From AC-50 sp035640455 (GTDB lineage Bacteria > Actinomycetota > Thermoleophilia > Gaiellales > Gaiellaceae), in assembly GCA_035640455.1 (NCBI GenBank), contig DASQWB010000114.1, positions 1-35,456 of the forward strand: 35,456 bases of DNA, given 5' to 3'. Below, piece after piece: positions 1 through 6,505 of this stretch (position 1 is the first letter of the stretch; each line of letters opens with the position of its first letter). A model generated the notes under the pieces. The model did no database searches and had not been told where the DNA came from. It saw only the letters and a program-made list of their open reading frames with translations. The translations under genes were made by a program, and so were the position numbers.

Positions 1-132
1 AGCGAGGTCCTCAACGATCTGGTTCGTGCGTTTCGCGAACGCAAGCAAGCCTACGTTCCAGTCGTCACCGAAGAAGGCGAGACGTTTCACGTAAACCCTG
101 AGCAGGTCGTCTACATTCGGACTGTCAGGTAG
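1..132 (+). CDS. 3' end of an unidentified gene (partial)
   Basis: An open frame enters from the left edge and ends at TAG (130-132), giving the last 43 residues of a protein. The tail is charged and helical first (RAFRERKQAY), then looks like a short beta unit (VVTEEGETFHVNPEQVVYIR). The second part resembles small sheet modules that read 'VNPxxVxYIR', but I cannot assign a family. Codon use is less GC-biased than proS downstream. The stop codon lies directly against a terminal-repeat-like sequence (132-164). Confidence 0.55.
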   Translation, partial: SEVLNDLVRAFRERKQAYVPVVTEEGETFHVNPEQVVYIRTVR

Positions 133-164
133 TTCCGCCAACCGAAGCGCCAACCCCCTCCTAG
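132..164. repeat. copy of the terminal repeat found around the 169-bp palindrome
   Basis: Read on the + strand, this stretch starts gttccgccaac and ends ccctcctag, which matches the reverse complement of the left arm at 1915-1935 (cgttccgccaaaccctcctag). The match is interrupted by a 12-bp direct duplication (cgccaacc-gaag-cgccaacc). No second arm is visible to its left, so this is at best a solo or decayed end. It directly follows the stop codon of the upstream gene, as the complete element does at the proS stop. Confidence 0.4.
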
Positions 165-264
165 TCGGAGAGCATGGTCGCGCTCGCGGCCGCGGCCGCC
201 GTCGACGGTCTCGACGAGTGCGCGCGGGTCCGCGTCGATCATCGGGCGGCCATACGCAGCCCGC

Positions 265-270
265 TATCCT
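265..270 (+). promoter_or_regulatory. -10 element for the proS leader transcript
   Basis: TATCCT lies 7 bp before the ATG at 278, the distance expected if transcription begins at that A, so the first mini-ORF would be on a leaderless message. No good -35 is visible 16-19 bp upstream (the region is atcgggc). Inference from spacing only. Confidence 0.45.
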
Positions 271-277
271 CTCCCGC

Positions 278-364
278 ATGACGTTGCTGCGGCCTCGCGT
301 GGATGAGCTTCTGCCGGTTCCGCCGGTTGCTCCGCGGCCGCCGTTCGTGCACGTCCCGGCGTAG
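278..364 (+). CDS. proline-rich leader peptide of proS (candidate)
   Basis: This 28-codon ORF begins at ATG 278 and ends at TAG 362-364. It contains eight proline codons, P6, P13, P15, P16, P19, P21, P22 and P27, including two Pro-Pro pairs. It sits 112 bp upstream of the prolyl-tRNA synthetase gene on the same strand, with a TATCCT -10 seven bases before its ATG and no Shine-Dalgarno, as for a leaderless start. The stop codon is the first base of a strong hairpin (364-393). The proline-codon segment 329-340 can pair with 380-390, the 3' arm of that hairpin (11 pairs, one bulge), so the two pairings exclude each other. That is the arrangement of a ribosome-sensed attenuator. The ORF also overlaps (ATGA) a less convincing ORF, 174-281. 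Function is inferred; a proline-rich run can arise by chance at this GC. Confidence 0.5.
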   Translation: MTLLRPRVDELLPVPPVAPRPPFVHVPA

Positions 365-393
365 GCGCTCCCGCCGCTTCGGCCCGGAGCGCC
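364..393 (+). promoter_or_regulatory. hairpin at the end of the proline-rich leader ORF
   Basis: Perfect 8-bp inverted repeat ggcgctcc (364-371) / ggagcgcc (386-393) with a 14-nt loop. A ribosome finishing the leader ORF at 362-364 would cover its 5' arm. The 3' arm has an alternative partner in the proline codons (329-340). No U-tract follows, so it is not a simple intrinsic terminator; it may act as an anti-structure in an attenuator or as a Rho- or translation-linked switch. Confidence 0.5.
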
Positions 394-440
394 GCAACCA
401 ACCCCGTCACCGCCGGTAGACGTCTACGAAGGAGAGCACG

Positions 441-479
441 ATGTTCGCAACACGCCTGCTCTCGGGAGCGTCCCGATGA
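441..479 (+). CDS. 12-residue leader ORF coupled to proS
   Basis: ATG 441 is preceded at good spacing by a strong Shine-Dalgarno, gaaggaga (428-435). The peptide MFATRLLSGASR ends at TGA 477-479, overlapping the proS ATG (476-478) as ATGA. It has a much better ribosome site than proS, whose own site is in a hairpin (463-475), so translation of this ORF would deliver ribosomes to proS. Just upstream lies a 12-bp perfect palindrome, gtagacgtctac (416-427). The Shine-Dalgarno segment gagagc (432-437) is complementary to gctctc (458-463). Expression is not shown; the overlap and the ribosome site are the evidence. Confidence 0.45.
   Translation: MFATRLLSGASR
463..475 (+). promoter_or_regulatory. 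hairpin covering the proS ribosome-binding site
   Basis: cggga (463-467) pairs with tcccg (471-475) around gcg, ending one base before the proS ATG. The only Shine-Dalgarno-like stretch for proS (gggag, 464-468) is in the 5' arm. Passage of a ribosome over the 441-479 ORF would open it. Confidence 0.45.
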
Positions 480-1918
480 GCACGAACGCCTTGCCCGCCC
501 AGTCGAGCGATTTCCCCGCGTGGTACGGCGAGGTCGTCCGCCGCGCTGGCCTCGCCGAGAACTCGGCCGTACGCGGCGCGATGGTGATCAAGCCGTACGG
601 CTACGCGATCTGGGAGGCGATCCAGCGCGAGCTCGATGACCGGATCAAGGCGACCGGCCACGAGAACTTCTACTTCCCGCTGTTCGTGCCCGCTTCGGTG
701 CTGGCGCGGGAGGGCGAGCTCGTCGAAGGGTTCGCACCCGAGGTGGCCGTCGTCACCGAGGCTGGTGGGAAGAAGCTGGAGGAGCCGCTCGCGGTCCGTC
801 CCACGTCTGAGGCGCTGATCTGGTCGACGTATGCCCACTGGGTGCAGTCGTACCGCGACCTGCCGCTGCTCTACAACCAGTGGGCCAACGTCGTCCGCTG
901 GGAACTGCGGCCGCGCCTCTTCCTACGGACGAGCGAGTTCCTCTGGCAGGAGGGACACACGGCGCACGAGACCGAGGAGGAGGCGGTCGCGGAGACGCTG
1001 TCGATCCTGCACGACGTCTACGCGGACACGATCGAGAACGTCCTCGCGATGCCTGTGCTGCGGGGCCGCAAGAGCGAGAGCGAGCGGTTCCCCGGCGCCG
1101 TCGACAGCTACACCCTCGAAGCGCTGATGCGCGACGGAAAGGCGCTCCAGGCGGCGACCTCGCATTACTTGGGCCAGGGCTTCGCGCGGACGTTCGATGT
1201 CCGGTACACCGGCCGCGACGGCAGCGAGCAGTACCCGTATGCGACCTCGTGGGGCGCGAGCACGCGACTGGTCGGCGGCGTCGTTATGGCGCACGGAGAC
1301 GACCGTGGGCTGCGACTCCCGCCTCGCGTCGCCCCGCAGCCGGTCGTCATCGTGCCGATCTTCCGCGGCGACGACCGCGCTGACGTGCTCCAGGCCGCCG
1401 CTGCCGTCGCGGACGAGCTGCGGGCGGCGGGCGTTCGTGTCCGTATCGACGATCGTCCGGAGTACCGGCCCGGCTTCAAGTTCAACGAGTGGGAGCTCAA
1501 GGGCGTGCCACTCCGCATCGAGATCGGCGGCCGCGACCTCGCATCGGCAGCGGTCACCGTCGCGCGCCGCGACACCGGCAACAAGCAGCAGATCCCGCTT
1601 CCTCGCTTGGCTGTCGCGATCGGCGAGATGCTGAGGGACGTGCAGGCGTCGCTCTTCCAGGCCGCCCGCGACGAGCAGGAACGACGGACGCTCCGCGACC
1701 CACGCGGCTACGACGAGATGATCGAGTATCTGCGCGACGCGGGCGGGTTCGTCGCCGCGTCGTGGTGTGGCCGCAGGGCGTGCGAGGCGCGCGTCAAGGA
1801 AGACAGCTCGGCGACGATCCGGTGCCTGCCGCTCGGCGAGCAACCGGCCGAGTCCGGCGCTTGTATCTGCTGCGGTAGGTCAGCGGAGGCCGCAGCCGTC
1901 TGGGCACAGGCGTACTAG
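476..1918 (+). CDS. proS: prolyl-tRNA synthetase, eukaryal/archaeal type
   Basis: Charges tRNA-Pro with proline in the cytoplasm. The 480-residue product has the class II core in order: RGAMVIKPYGYAIWE near the N-terminus, the proline-site RPTSEA (R108-E112), motif 2 RTSEFLWQEGHTAH starting at R151, motif 3 SWGASTRLVGGVVMAHGDD, then an anticodon-binding domain and the C-terminal zinc-type domain with Cys431, Cys436 and a CICC cluster at 463-466, ending in Ala-Tyr as usual for this type. It lacks the editing insert of the bacterial type. Length is normal for the short archaeal-like form. ATG 476 fits the family N-terminus, although its ribosome site is weak and in a hairpin; two upstream mini-ORFs suggest translational or attenuation control. 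The stop codon is inside the left arm of the 169-bp palindrome. Confidence 0.96.
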   Translation: MSTNALPAQSSDFPAWYGEVVRRAGLAENSAVRGAMVIKPYGYAIWEAIQRELDDRIKATGHENFYFPLFVPASVLAREGELVEGFAPEVAVVTEAGGKKLEEPLAVRPTSEALIWSTYAHWVQSYRDLPLLYNQWANVVRWELRPRLFLRTSEFLWQEGHTAHETEEEAVAETLSILHDVYADTIENVLAMPVLRGRKSESERFPGAVDSYTLEALMRDGKALQAATSHYLGQGFARTFDVRYTGRDGSEQYPYATSWGASTRLVGGVVMAHGDDRGLRLPPRVAPQPVVIVPIFRGDDRADVLQAAAAVADELRAAGVRVRIDDRPEYRPGFKFNEWELKGVPLRIEIGGRDLASAAVTVARRDTGNKQQIPLPRLAVAIGEMLRDVQASLFQAARDEQERRTLRDPRGYDEMIEYLRDAGGFVAASWCGRRACEARVKEDSSATIRCLPLGEQPAESGACICCGRSAEAAAVWAQAY

Positions 1919-2083
1919 GAGGGTTTGGCGGAACGTCGCTCGTCGCCGGGTCGCGATGATCGCGCCCAGGCAAGGACGCAGGGAGCGTTCGTACCTGAAA
2001 GGTACGGGCGCGACCGAGGACGCAGTATGGGTGCGAGCATCGCGGCCCGGCGGCACAGACTACGTTTCGTCAAACCCTCCTAG
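1915..2083. repeat. 169-bp near-palindrome (MITE-like or double terminator)
   Basis: Outer arms 1915-1935 (ctaggagggtttggcggaacg) and 2063-2083 are inverted copies with 2 mismatches in 21. A second inner pair, cgccgggtcgcgatgatcgc and onward to about 1967, matches the reverse complement of 2029-2052 with 3 mismatches in 24. The centre is a perfect 7-bp hairpin, cgtacct-gaa-aggtacg (1990-2006). All three pairs share the same centre near 1998-1999, so the whole element can fold as one long hairpin. It starts in the proS stop codon and separates proS from the convergent PaaK-like gene. A related end sequence occurs at 132-164. No transposase ORF is present. Confidence 0.7.
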
Positions 2084-2169
2084 CTCGTGCGCCGCTGCCT
2101 TCTCGCCGATGCGCTCGAGCAGGGCTGATCCGCTCGAACCCACGGGGCGGGCTGTGCCTCTCCACGCCT

Positions 2170-3696
2170 TCAACGTGCCTCGCGCCGCTGCACGTAGTGC
2201 CGCTTCAGCCTCACGTCGTAGCCGGCGAACGGCCCCGCGCCCGCGCGGTGGAACTCGAGCGTCGGCACCGACTCCGGCGGCATGAAGCGCGACGCCTCGC
2301 GGAAGTCCTGGTTCAGCTCGGCCAGCCGCGCGAGCACCTGCGCGCGCAGCCCCTCGACGTCCGCCGGCGGCGCCGCTCCCTCCCGCAGCTCGAGCGCGAT
2401 CGCGAGCCGCTTGGTCGCCTGCTCGTCCTCCGAGACGAGGAGCGCGAACGAGTTGACGATCGGCGCGAAGCCGGGCAGCGAGAAGACGACGTCCTCGACG
2501 TTGCCGGGCGTGATCTTGCATCCGAAGTACGGCACCGCCGCGTCGGCGCGGCCGTAGAGGAAGAGCAGCGGCAGGTCCGAGTGCCGCGGCGCAAGCTCGC
2601 GCGGCTCGATCCGGGCCTCCGCGAGCGCCGAGCGCAGCTCGCGGAAGCGAACGACGTGGCCGAGGTCGCGGATGTTGTAACGGATCTTCGGCGCCGCGTT
2701 TTGCGTCCGGCAGAGCGTCACGACGAGCTCGCCCTCGTCGCTCGTCTCGACGTACGTGTCGATCGGGTTGTACTGGAAGATCATCGGCAGCCCCGCGTCG
2801 TCGAGCCGGCACAGCCGCGCGCGCAGCCGCTCGTCGTCGGCGAGCCGCCTACGCAGCGCGATCGTGAAGTCGTTCTCCGCGGCGAGGTTGATCTCGAGAT
2901 CCGACGCGCCGTAGGAGCCGTAGATGCGCCGGAAGGCGCGCCCGAGGTAGTTGCGCATCGCCTCGCTCATCCCCTCGCCGCCGAAGATCGCCGTCACGTC
3001 GTACTGCGACCAGTCCATGTCGGCGACGTCCACCAGCGTCTTCAGGAACGGCGGATAGCCGCAGATCAGGTAGCGGTAGCGCGGCCCGAACAGCGCCAGC
3101 GTGTTCTCGATCTTCGCGACGTCGGGACCGACCGACTTGAGGATCGCGATGTCGACGACGGACATCGAGACATTCATCCCCGTCGCCCACGGGCCGAGCG
3201 CGAACGCGTTGAGGACGAAGATCTCCCCGCGGCCGAGCTGGTGGTGGAGCGCAACCTGCAGCGCCTGCCGGACCTCGGCCAGCTCGGCCGGCCCGCGCAC
3301 CCAGTTGTTCGGCTTGCCGCTGGTCCCCGACGACTCGTCGATGACCACGCCCGAGCTCGGGATCCGGCCGCCGCGGCAGCGCGCCTCGACGGGCCAGCGG
3401 CGGACGTAGTTGTTCTTGTCCGTCACGGGAATCGTCGTCAGGTCGGGATCGAGGCCGCGGACGCGCACGCGCGGATCCCCGTGCTCGGCCAGGAACTCGC
3501 GGTACGCAGGCGTGCTCCGCCGCGCGCGTTCGAACGCCATCCACGCACGCCACTTGCCGAAGCGCCACCGCATCCCTTCGAAGCCGGGGACGAAGAGCAG
3601 GCGGTACGTGTTCTCCGAGCGCGTGAGCACCCGGCGGAACGCACCCGCGAGCCCGAGCAGCGCGAAGACGAGGCGGCGGCGAAGGTCAAGCGACAA
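2170..3696 (-). CDS. phenylacetate-CoA ligase / coenzyme F390 synthetase-like adenylating enzyme
   Basis: Member of the ANL superfamily, PaaK/CapK/F390-synthetase branch, which activates a carboxylic acid or phosphate-bearing cofactor with ATP. The phosphate-binding loop SSGTSGKPNNW is near residues 122-132 and the family's YGSYGASDLE motif near 259-268, followed by 'YNIRDLGHVV'. The likely start is TTG 3696 (about 508 aa), preceded at 7 bp by GGAG and overlapping the nitroreductase stop (3686-3688); the open frame runs on to an ATG at 3828, but that stretch is antisense-like Arg/Ser-rich and inside the neighbour. The substrate is unknown. Close coupling to a flavin-type nitroreductase suggests the pair works on one substrate. 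It converges on proS across the palindrome. Confidence 0.8.
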   Translation of the reverse strand: MSLDLRRRLVFALLGLAGAFRRVLTRSENTYRLLFVPGFEGMRWRFGKWRAWMAFERARRSTPAYREFLAEHGDPRVRVRGLDPDLTTIPVTDKNNYVRRWPVEARCRGGRIPSSGVVIDESSGTSGKPNNWVRGPAELAEVRQALQVALHHQLGRGEIFVLNAFALGPWATGMNVSMSVVDIAILKSVGPDVAKIENTLALFGPRYRYLICGYPPFLKTLVDVADMDWSQYDVTAIFGGEGMSEAMRNYLGRAFRRIYGSYGASDLEINLAAENDFTIALRRRLADDERLRARLCRLDDAGLPMIFQYNPIDTYVETSDEGELVVTLCRTQNAAPKIRYNIRDLGHVVRFRELRSALAEARIEPRELAPRHSDLPLLFLYGRADAAVPYFGCKITPGNVEDVVFSLPGFAPIVNSFALLVSEDEQATKRLAIALELREGAAPPADVEGLRAQVLARLAELNQDFREASRFMPPESVPTLEFHRAGAGPFAGYDVRLKRHYVQRREAR

Positions 3697-4705
3697 GGAG
3701 CTGCTCCGTCTCGAGGCGATGGCTGCGCGGCGGCTCGGCGCTGTAGCCGAGCCGGACGGCGAGCCAGAACGTCCCCGCCTCGGCTTCGGACCCGAGGTCG
3801 AGCAGGTCGTGCGCGCGCGCGTTCGCATCCGCGTTCGTGACGATCGAGCCGAACGGATGGAGCTGGACGCCGTGCTTCGTCAGCGTCAGCCAGAGCCGCT
3901 GCAGCAGCCGGCCCGTCGCGAGCCAGTCGTGCGGCTGCTCAAACGGTCCCTGCAGCCACGCGATCGTCGGCGTTCCGCGCATCGTGCGACGGTAGAGGCT
4001 GCGGACGGCGTCGCGGACGCCCGGCAGCTCGGCCAGCCGGTGCGCGCGGAAGAAGAGCTTCAGCAGTGGCCCGGGGAAGCCGAGCGCGGCCGGCGAGAAG
4101 CCGTCGCCGCGGCGCGCCGCCTCCGCGGCACTGAAGCGCAGCCAGCGGCCGATCTCACGTCGCGCCGTCGCGTCGGTCATGTCGAAAAACAGCGTCTCCT
4201 CGTTGAGCGCGAGGATCTCCCTCACGAGCGCGGGATCGCTCGACCAGCGAAACTCATGGCCGGCGCTGCGCGCCAGCGTGCGCAGCTCGTCGAGCACGCG
4301 GTCCGGGACGGCGCGCCCGTCGTACGGCAGCCGCGAGGTGCGCCGCTCGTGCAGAAGCCGCACTGGGAGTGGCTCGTCCACGTCGGCGGGCGCGAGCGAG
4401 AGACGCGCGAACGGCGCCGGCCGCCGGGCACCCGCGTCGATGCGTGCGCCGTCGTAGGCGACGGCGAGCGCGAGGCCGCGCGCCGCGGCCGCGAGCGCGA
4501 GGCTCTCGATGAACACGCCAAGCCCCACCGTGATGAAGCGGCCGAGCGGGTCCGTCTGCGGGAGCACGCGCGCCGGGTCGTAGAGCAGCTCCGCCTCGGT
4601 CGCGCCGAGCGCGCGAACGAGCCACGACTGGAGGTTGTGCGGCGACGGCGCCCAGCGCGCGTCGTCGACGAGGTCGGCCCAGACGCCGTCTATGGCTGCA
4701 TCCAA
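3686..4705 (-). CDS. nitroreductase-family protein
   Basis: 339 residues with the nitroreductase fold signature WAPSPHNLQSW near residue 18, an internal duplicated layout of about two fold halves, and the C-terminal LHPFGSIVTNADAN. It resembles Acg/Rv3131-type members that bind FMN rather than small dimeric NfsB. The start chosen is TTG 4705, because the conserved N-terminus (about 15 residues before WAPSPHN) begins there; no good Shine-Dalgarno is visible. A 68-codon ORF (4690-4896) ends within this start region and could feed ribosomes to it, but has no recognisable product. Its stop overlaps the TTG start of the PaaK-like gene, so the two are co-translated. Confidence 0.75.
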   Translation of the reverse strand: MDAAIDGVWADLVDDARWAPSPHNLQSWLVRALGATEAELLYDPARVLPQTDPLGRFITVGLGVFIESLALAAAARGLALAVAYDGARIDAGARRPAPFARLSLAPADVDEPLPVRLLHERRTSRLPYDGRAVPDRVLDELRTLARSAGHEFRWSSDPALVREILALNEETLFFDMTDATARREIGRWLRFSAAEAARRGDGFSPAALGFPGPLLKLFFRAHRLAELPGVRDAVRSLYRRTMRGTPTIAWLQGPFEQPHDWLATGRLLQRLWLTLTKHGVQLHPFGSIVTNADANARAHDLLDLGSEAEAGTFWLAVRLGYSAEPPRSHRLETEQLLVA

Positions 4706-4890
4706 GGCGCGCTGGGGCGGGCGACGATGCTCTGCCGCACGCGGTCGACGACGCGGTTGAGGCGCGGCGCGAGCCCGACGTCGACCTCGCGGATCAGGAC
4801 GAGGTTGTGCAGGCGACGGAGCACGTTCTGATGGTAGGGCGCGCGTCTGCCGGCGACGAGGCGTCCGCCGGTGCCGGAGACCCGGCGATA

Positions 4891-4919
4891 TTGCATCGCA
4901 CCGCGGGAGCCACTATAGT
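4891..4919 (+). promoter_or_regulatory. promoter of the ArsR-SRPBCC-DUF1801 operon
   Basis: TTGCAT (4891-4896) and TATAGT (4914-4919) are separated by exactly 17 bp. Transcription would begin near 4926-4927, at the GTG proposed as the arsR-like start. Because actatagt is its own reverse complement, a -10 for leftward transcription is also present on the other strand. Confidence 0.7.
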
Positions 4920-4938
4920 GAACCTAGTGGTTCAGTAT
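4915..4938. promoter_or_regulatory. probable ArsR operator
   Basis: Inverted repeat atagtgaacc-tagt-ggttcagtat: the 10-bp arms match at 9 of 10 positions. It overlaps the -10 element and the transcription start of the gene for an ArsR-family regulator, the usual position for autorepression. It would also cover the leftward -10 on the other strand. Confidence 0.7.
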
Positions 4939-5238
4939 TCGGCGACCGTCGACCGGGCGTTTGCAGCCCTCGCCGACCCGACCCGCCGCGCCGTCCTCGA
5001 ACGGCTCGGCGCCGGCAGCGCGACGATCAGCGAGCTCGCCGAGCCCTTCGGCATGTCGCTGACCGGAATGAAGAAGCACGTCCGGCTGCTCGAGCAGGCG
5101 CAGCTCGTCAGGACGGAGAAGGTCGGCCGTGTCCGCAGGTGCATGCTCGTGCCCTACGCCTTCGAGGGGATCAGCACGTGGCTGCAGCGACTCGACCGCT
5201 TCGCGCAGGTCGTCGACCGGACGAAAGGAGAACGATGA
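4927..5238 (+). CDS. ArsR-family winged-helix repressor
   Basis: About 103 residues. The sequence AFAALADPTRRAVLERL, followed by the recognition helix region SLTGMKKHVRLLEQAQLV and the wing (RTEKVGRVRRC), is the ArsR subgroup that pairs with SRPBCC proteins (SdpR/YczG-like) and lacks metal-binding cysteines at alpha-3. GTG 4927 is preferred: it lies 7 bp after the -10 TATAGT, giving a leaderless start. GTG 4918 is also in frame with gggag upstream, but would be before the predicted transcript start. Its TGA (5236-5238) overlaps the next ATG by 4 bp. It probably represses its own operon at 4915-4938. Confidence 0.88.
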   Translation: MVQYSATVDRAFAALADPTRRAVLERLGAGSATISELAEPFGMSLTGMKKHVRLLEQAQLVRTEKVGRVRRCMLVPYAFEGISTWLQRLDRFAQVVDRTKGER

Positions 5239-5681
5239 ACACCACCACCGTCAGCACCCCGAACGAGCTCGAGATCCGCGTCGAGCGGATCTTCGACGCG
5301 CCGCGCAGGCACGTCTTCTCCGTCTGGACGGATCCGCAGCTGATCCCCGAATGGTGGGGCGACGGCACGGTCGTCGAGGAGATGGACGTCCGCGCCGGCG
5401 GCCGCTGGCGGTTCCGCACTGCGTACGGCGTCGTCGAGGGCGAGTTCCATGAGGTCGACCCACCCGAGCGCCTCGTGCAGACGTTCCAGAATCACCTGCA
5501 GACGCTGGAGTTCGAGGATCTTGGTGAGCAGACGAAGCTGACCCAGACGATGCGCTTCGAGACGACCGAGGAGCGCGACACGACGATGCAGTACGGCGTC
5601 GAGGAGGGCGCGAAGAGCGGCTTCGCGCGGATCGACGCAGTACTCCAGCGGCTGCTCGACAGAGTGGAGGCACAACAATGA
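5235..5681 (+). CDS. SRPBCC (AHSA1-like) domain protein
   Basis: 148 residues. It has the AHSA1/START-like opening FDAPRRHVFSVWTDPQLIPEWWGDG, a central DVRAGGRWRF strand pair and the long C-terminal helix (FARIDAVLQRLLDRV). These single-domain helix-grip proteins bind hydrophobic small molecules; no catalytic residues are assignable. It overlaps the repressor gene by ATGA at its start and the DUF1801 gene by ATGA at its end, so the three form one translationally coupled operon. An ArsR-SRPBCC pair is a common actinobacterial arrangement; the ligand is unknown. Confidence 0.87.
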   Translation: MNTTTVSTPNELEIRVERIFDAPRRHVFSVWTDPQLIPEWWGDGTVVEEMDVRAGGRWRFRTAYGVVEGEFHEVDPPERLVQTFQNHLQTLEFEDLGEQTKLTQTMRFETTEERDTTMQYGVEEGAKSGFARIDAVLQRLLDRVEAQQ

Positions 5682-6074
5682 AGCCCTCCGCATCCGAGCA
5701 GATCAGCGAGAGGATCGGGGAGCTGGGCGACTGGCGTGGGACGACCCTCTCGAGAGTGCGGGAGCTCATCAAAGAGGCCGACCCCGAAATCCTCGAGGAG
5801 TGGAAATGGGCGAAGGCCTCTTCTCCGGGGGACCCCGGTCTGGTCTCACGACGGCCTCGTCTGCACGGGTGAGACCTACAAGAACGTCGTAAAGCTCACC
5901 TTCGCCAGAGGGGCCTCTCTGAACGACCCGTCACGTCTGTTCAACTCCAGCCTCGAGAGGAAGGTCAGGCGTGCCATCGACATTCGCGAAGGGGACGAGA
6001 TAAACGAACCTGCCTTCAAGGAACTCATCTGCGCAGCCGTTGCGCTAAATCTCAAGACCAAGTCGTCGGCATAA
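5678..6074 (+). pseudogene. DUF1801-family gene with a +1 frameshift
   Basis: Frame one gives MKPSASEQISERIGELGDWR through EEWKWAKASSPG, then reads into nonsense and stops near 5872. Frame two resumes exactly with GTPVWSHDGLVCTGETYKNV through to LNLKTKSSA and ends at 6074. Removing one G from the ggggg run at 5827-5831 restores a single 131-residue DUF1801 protein. The family is a small alpha/beta fold with no established activity. The ATG overlaps the SRPBCC stop, so this is the third gene of the operon. Either a recent pseudogene, a slippage site or a homopolymer sequencing error. Confidence 0.82.
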
Positions 6075-6128
6075 GACGGCCGGATCGTCTTCGCGCCGCG
6101 GCCTCGGCGCTATGACACCGCCCTCGAG

Positions 6129-6493
6129 ATGAGCGCGATCACCCACCTCTTCGCCGGCGTCCCGGTGTCCGACCTCGAAGCCAGCGTCGATTGGTACACG
6201 CGGTTCTTCGGGCGACCGCCAGACCGGCGTGTCGTGGAGGAGATTCTCTGGGAGATCGAGAGCATGCCTGGCTCTTCATCGAGCCGAACTCGGCGCAGGC
6301 GGGCGGGGGGCGGATCACGCTCGCCGTCACCGGGCTCGACGCGCTGCTCGAGCGCCTCGCTGCCGAGCGCATCGAGCACGAGCCGATCGAGACCTACTCG
6401 AACGGCGTCCGCCACGTGAAAGTCCCCGACCCGGACGGGAACGCGATCGCGTTCGCCGAGCCGCCCGCCGCGGCGAGCGCTTCGGAGAGCTGA
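6129..6493 (+). pseudogene. VOC (glyoxalase/bleomycin-resistance fold) gene with a 1-bp deletion
   Basis: The first frame encodes MSAITHLFAGVPVSDLEASV...FFGRPPDRRVVEEILWEIE; a second frame continues with HAWLFIEPNSAQAGGGRITL and ends VKVPDPDGNAIAFAEPP. One missing base near 6257-6262 (gaggag reduced to gagag) accounts for the break. Restored, it is a normal one-domain VOC protein of about 120 residues with the 'VPDPDGNAIAF' metal-side strand. It is 54 bp downstream of the DUF1801 gene and probably part of the same unit. Confidence 0.75.
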
Positions 6494-6505
6494 AAGGACG
6501 CGATC

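Noticed and set aside
174..281. 35-codon ORF with ggagag before its ATG, overlapping the proline-rich leader as ATGA
   Set aside because: The product is an Ala/Val run with no pattern and spacing to the Shine-Dalgarno is too short. Kept only as an alternative entry for ribosomes to the leader ORF.
4690..4896. 68-codon minus-strand ORF ending in the nitroreductase start
   Set aside because: No recognisable domain, no ribosome site; it may be untranslated leader of the nitroreductase.
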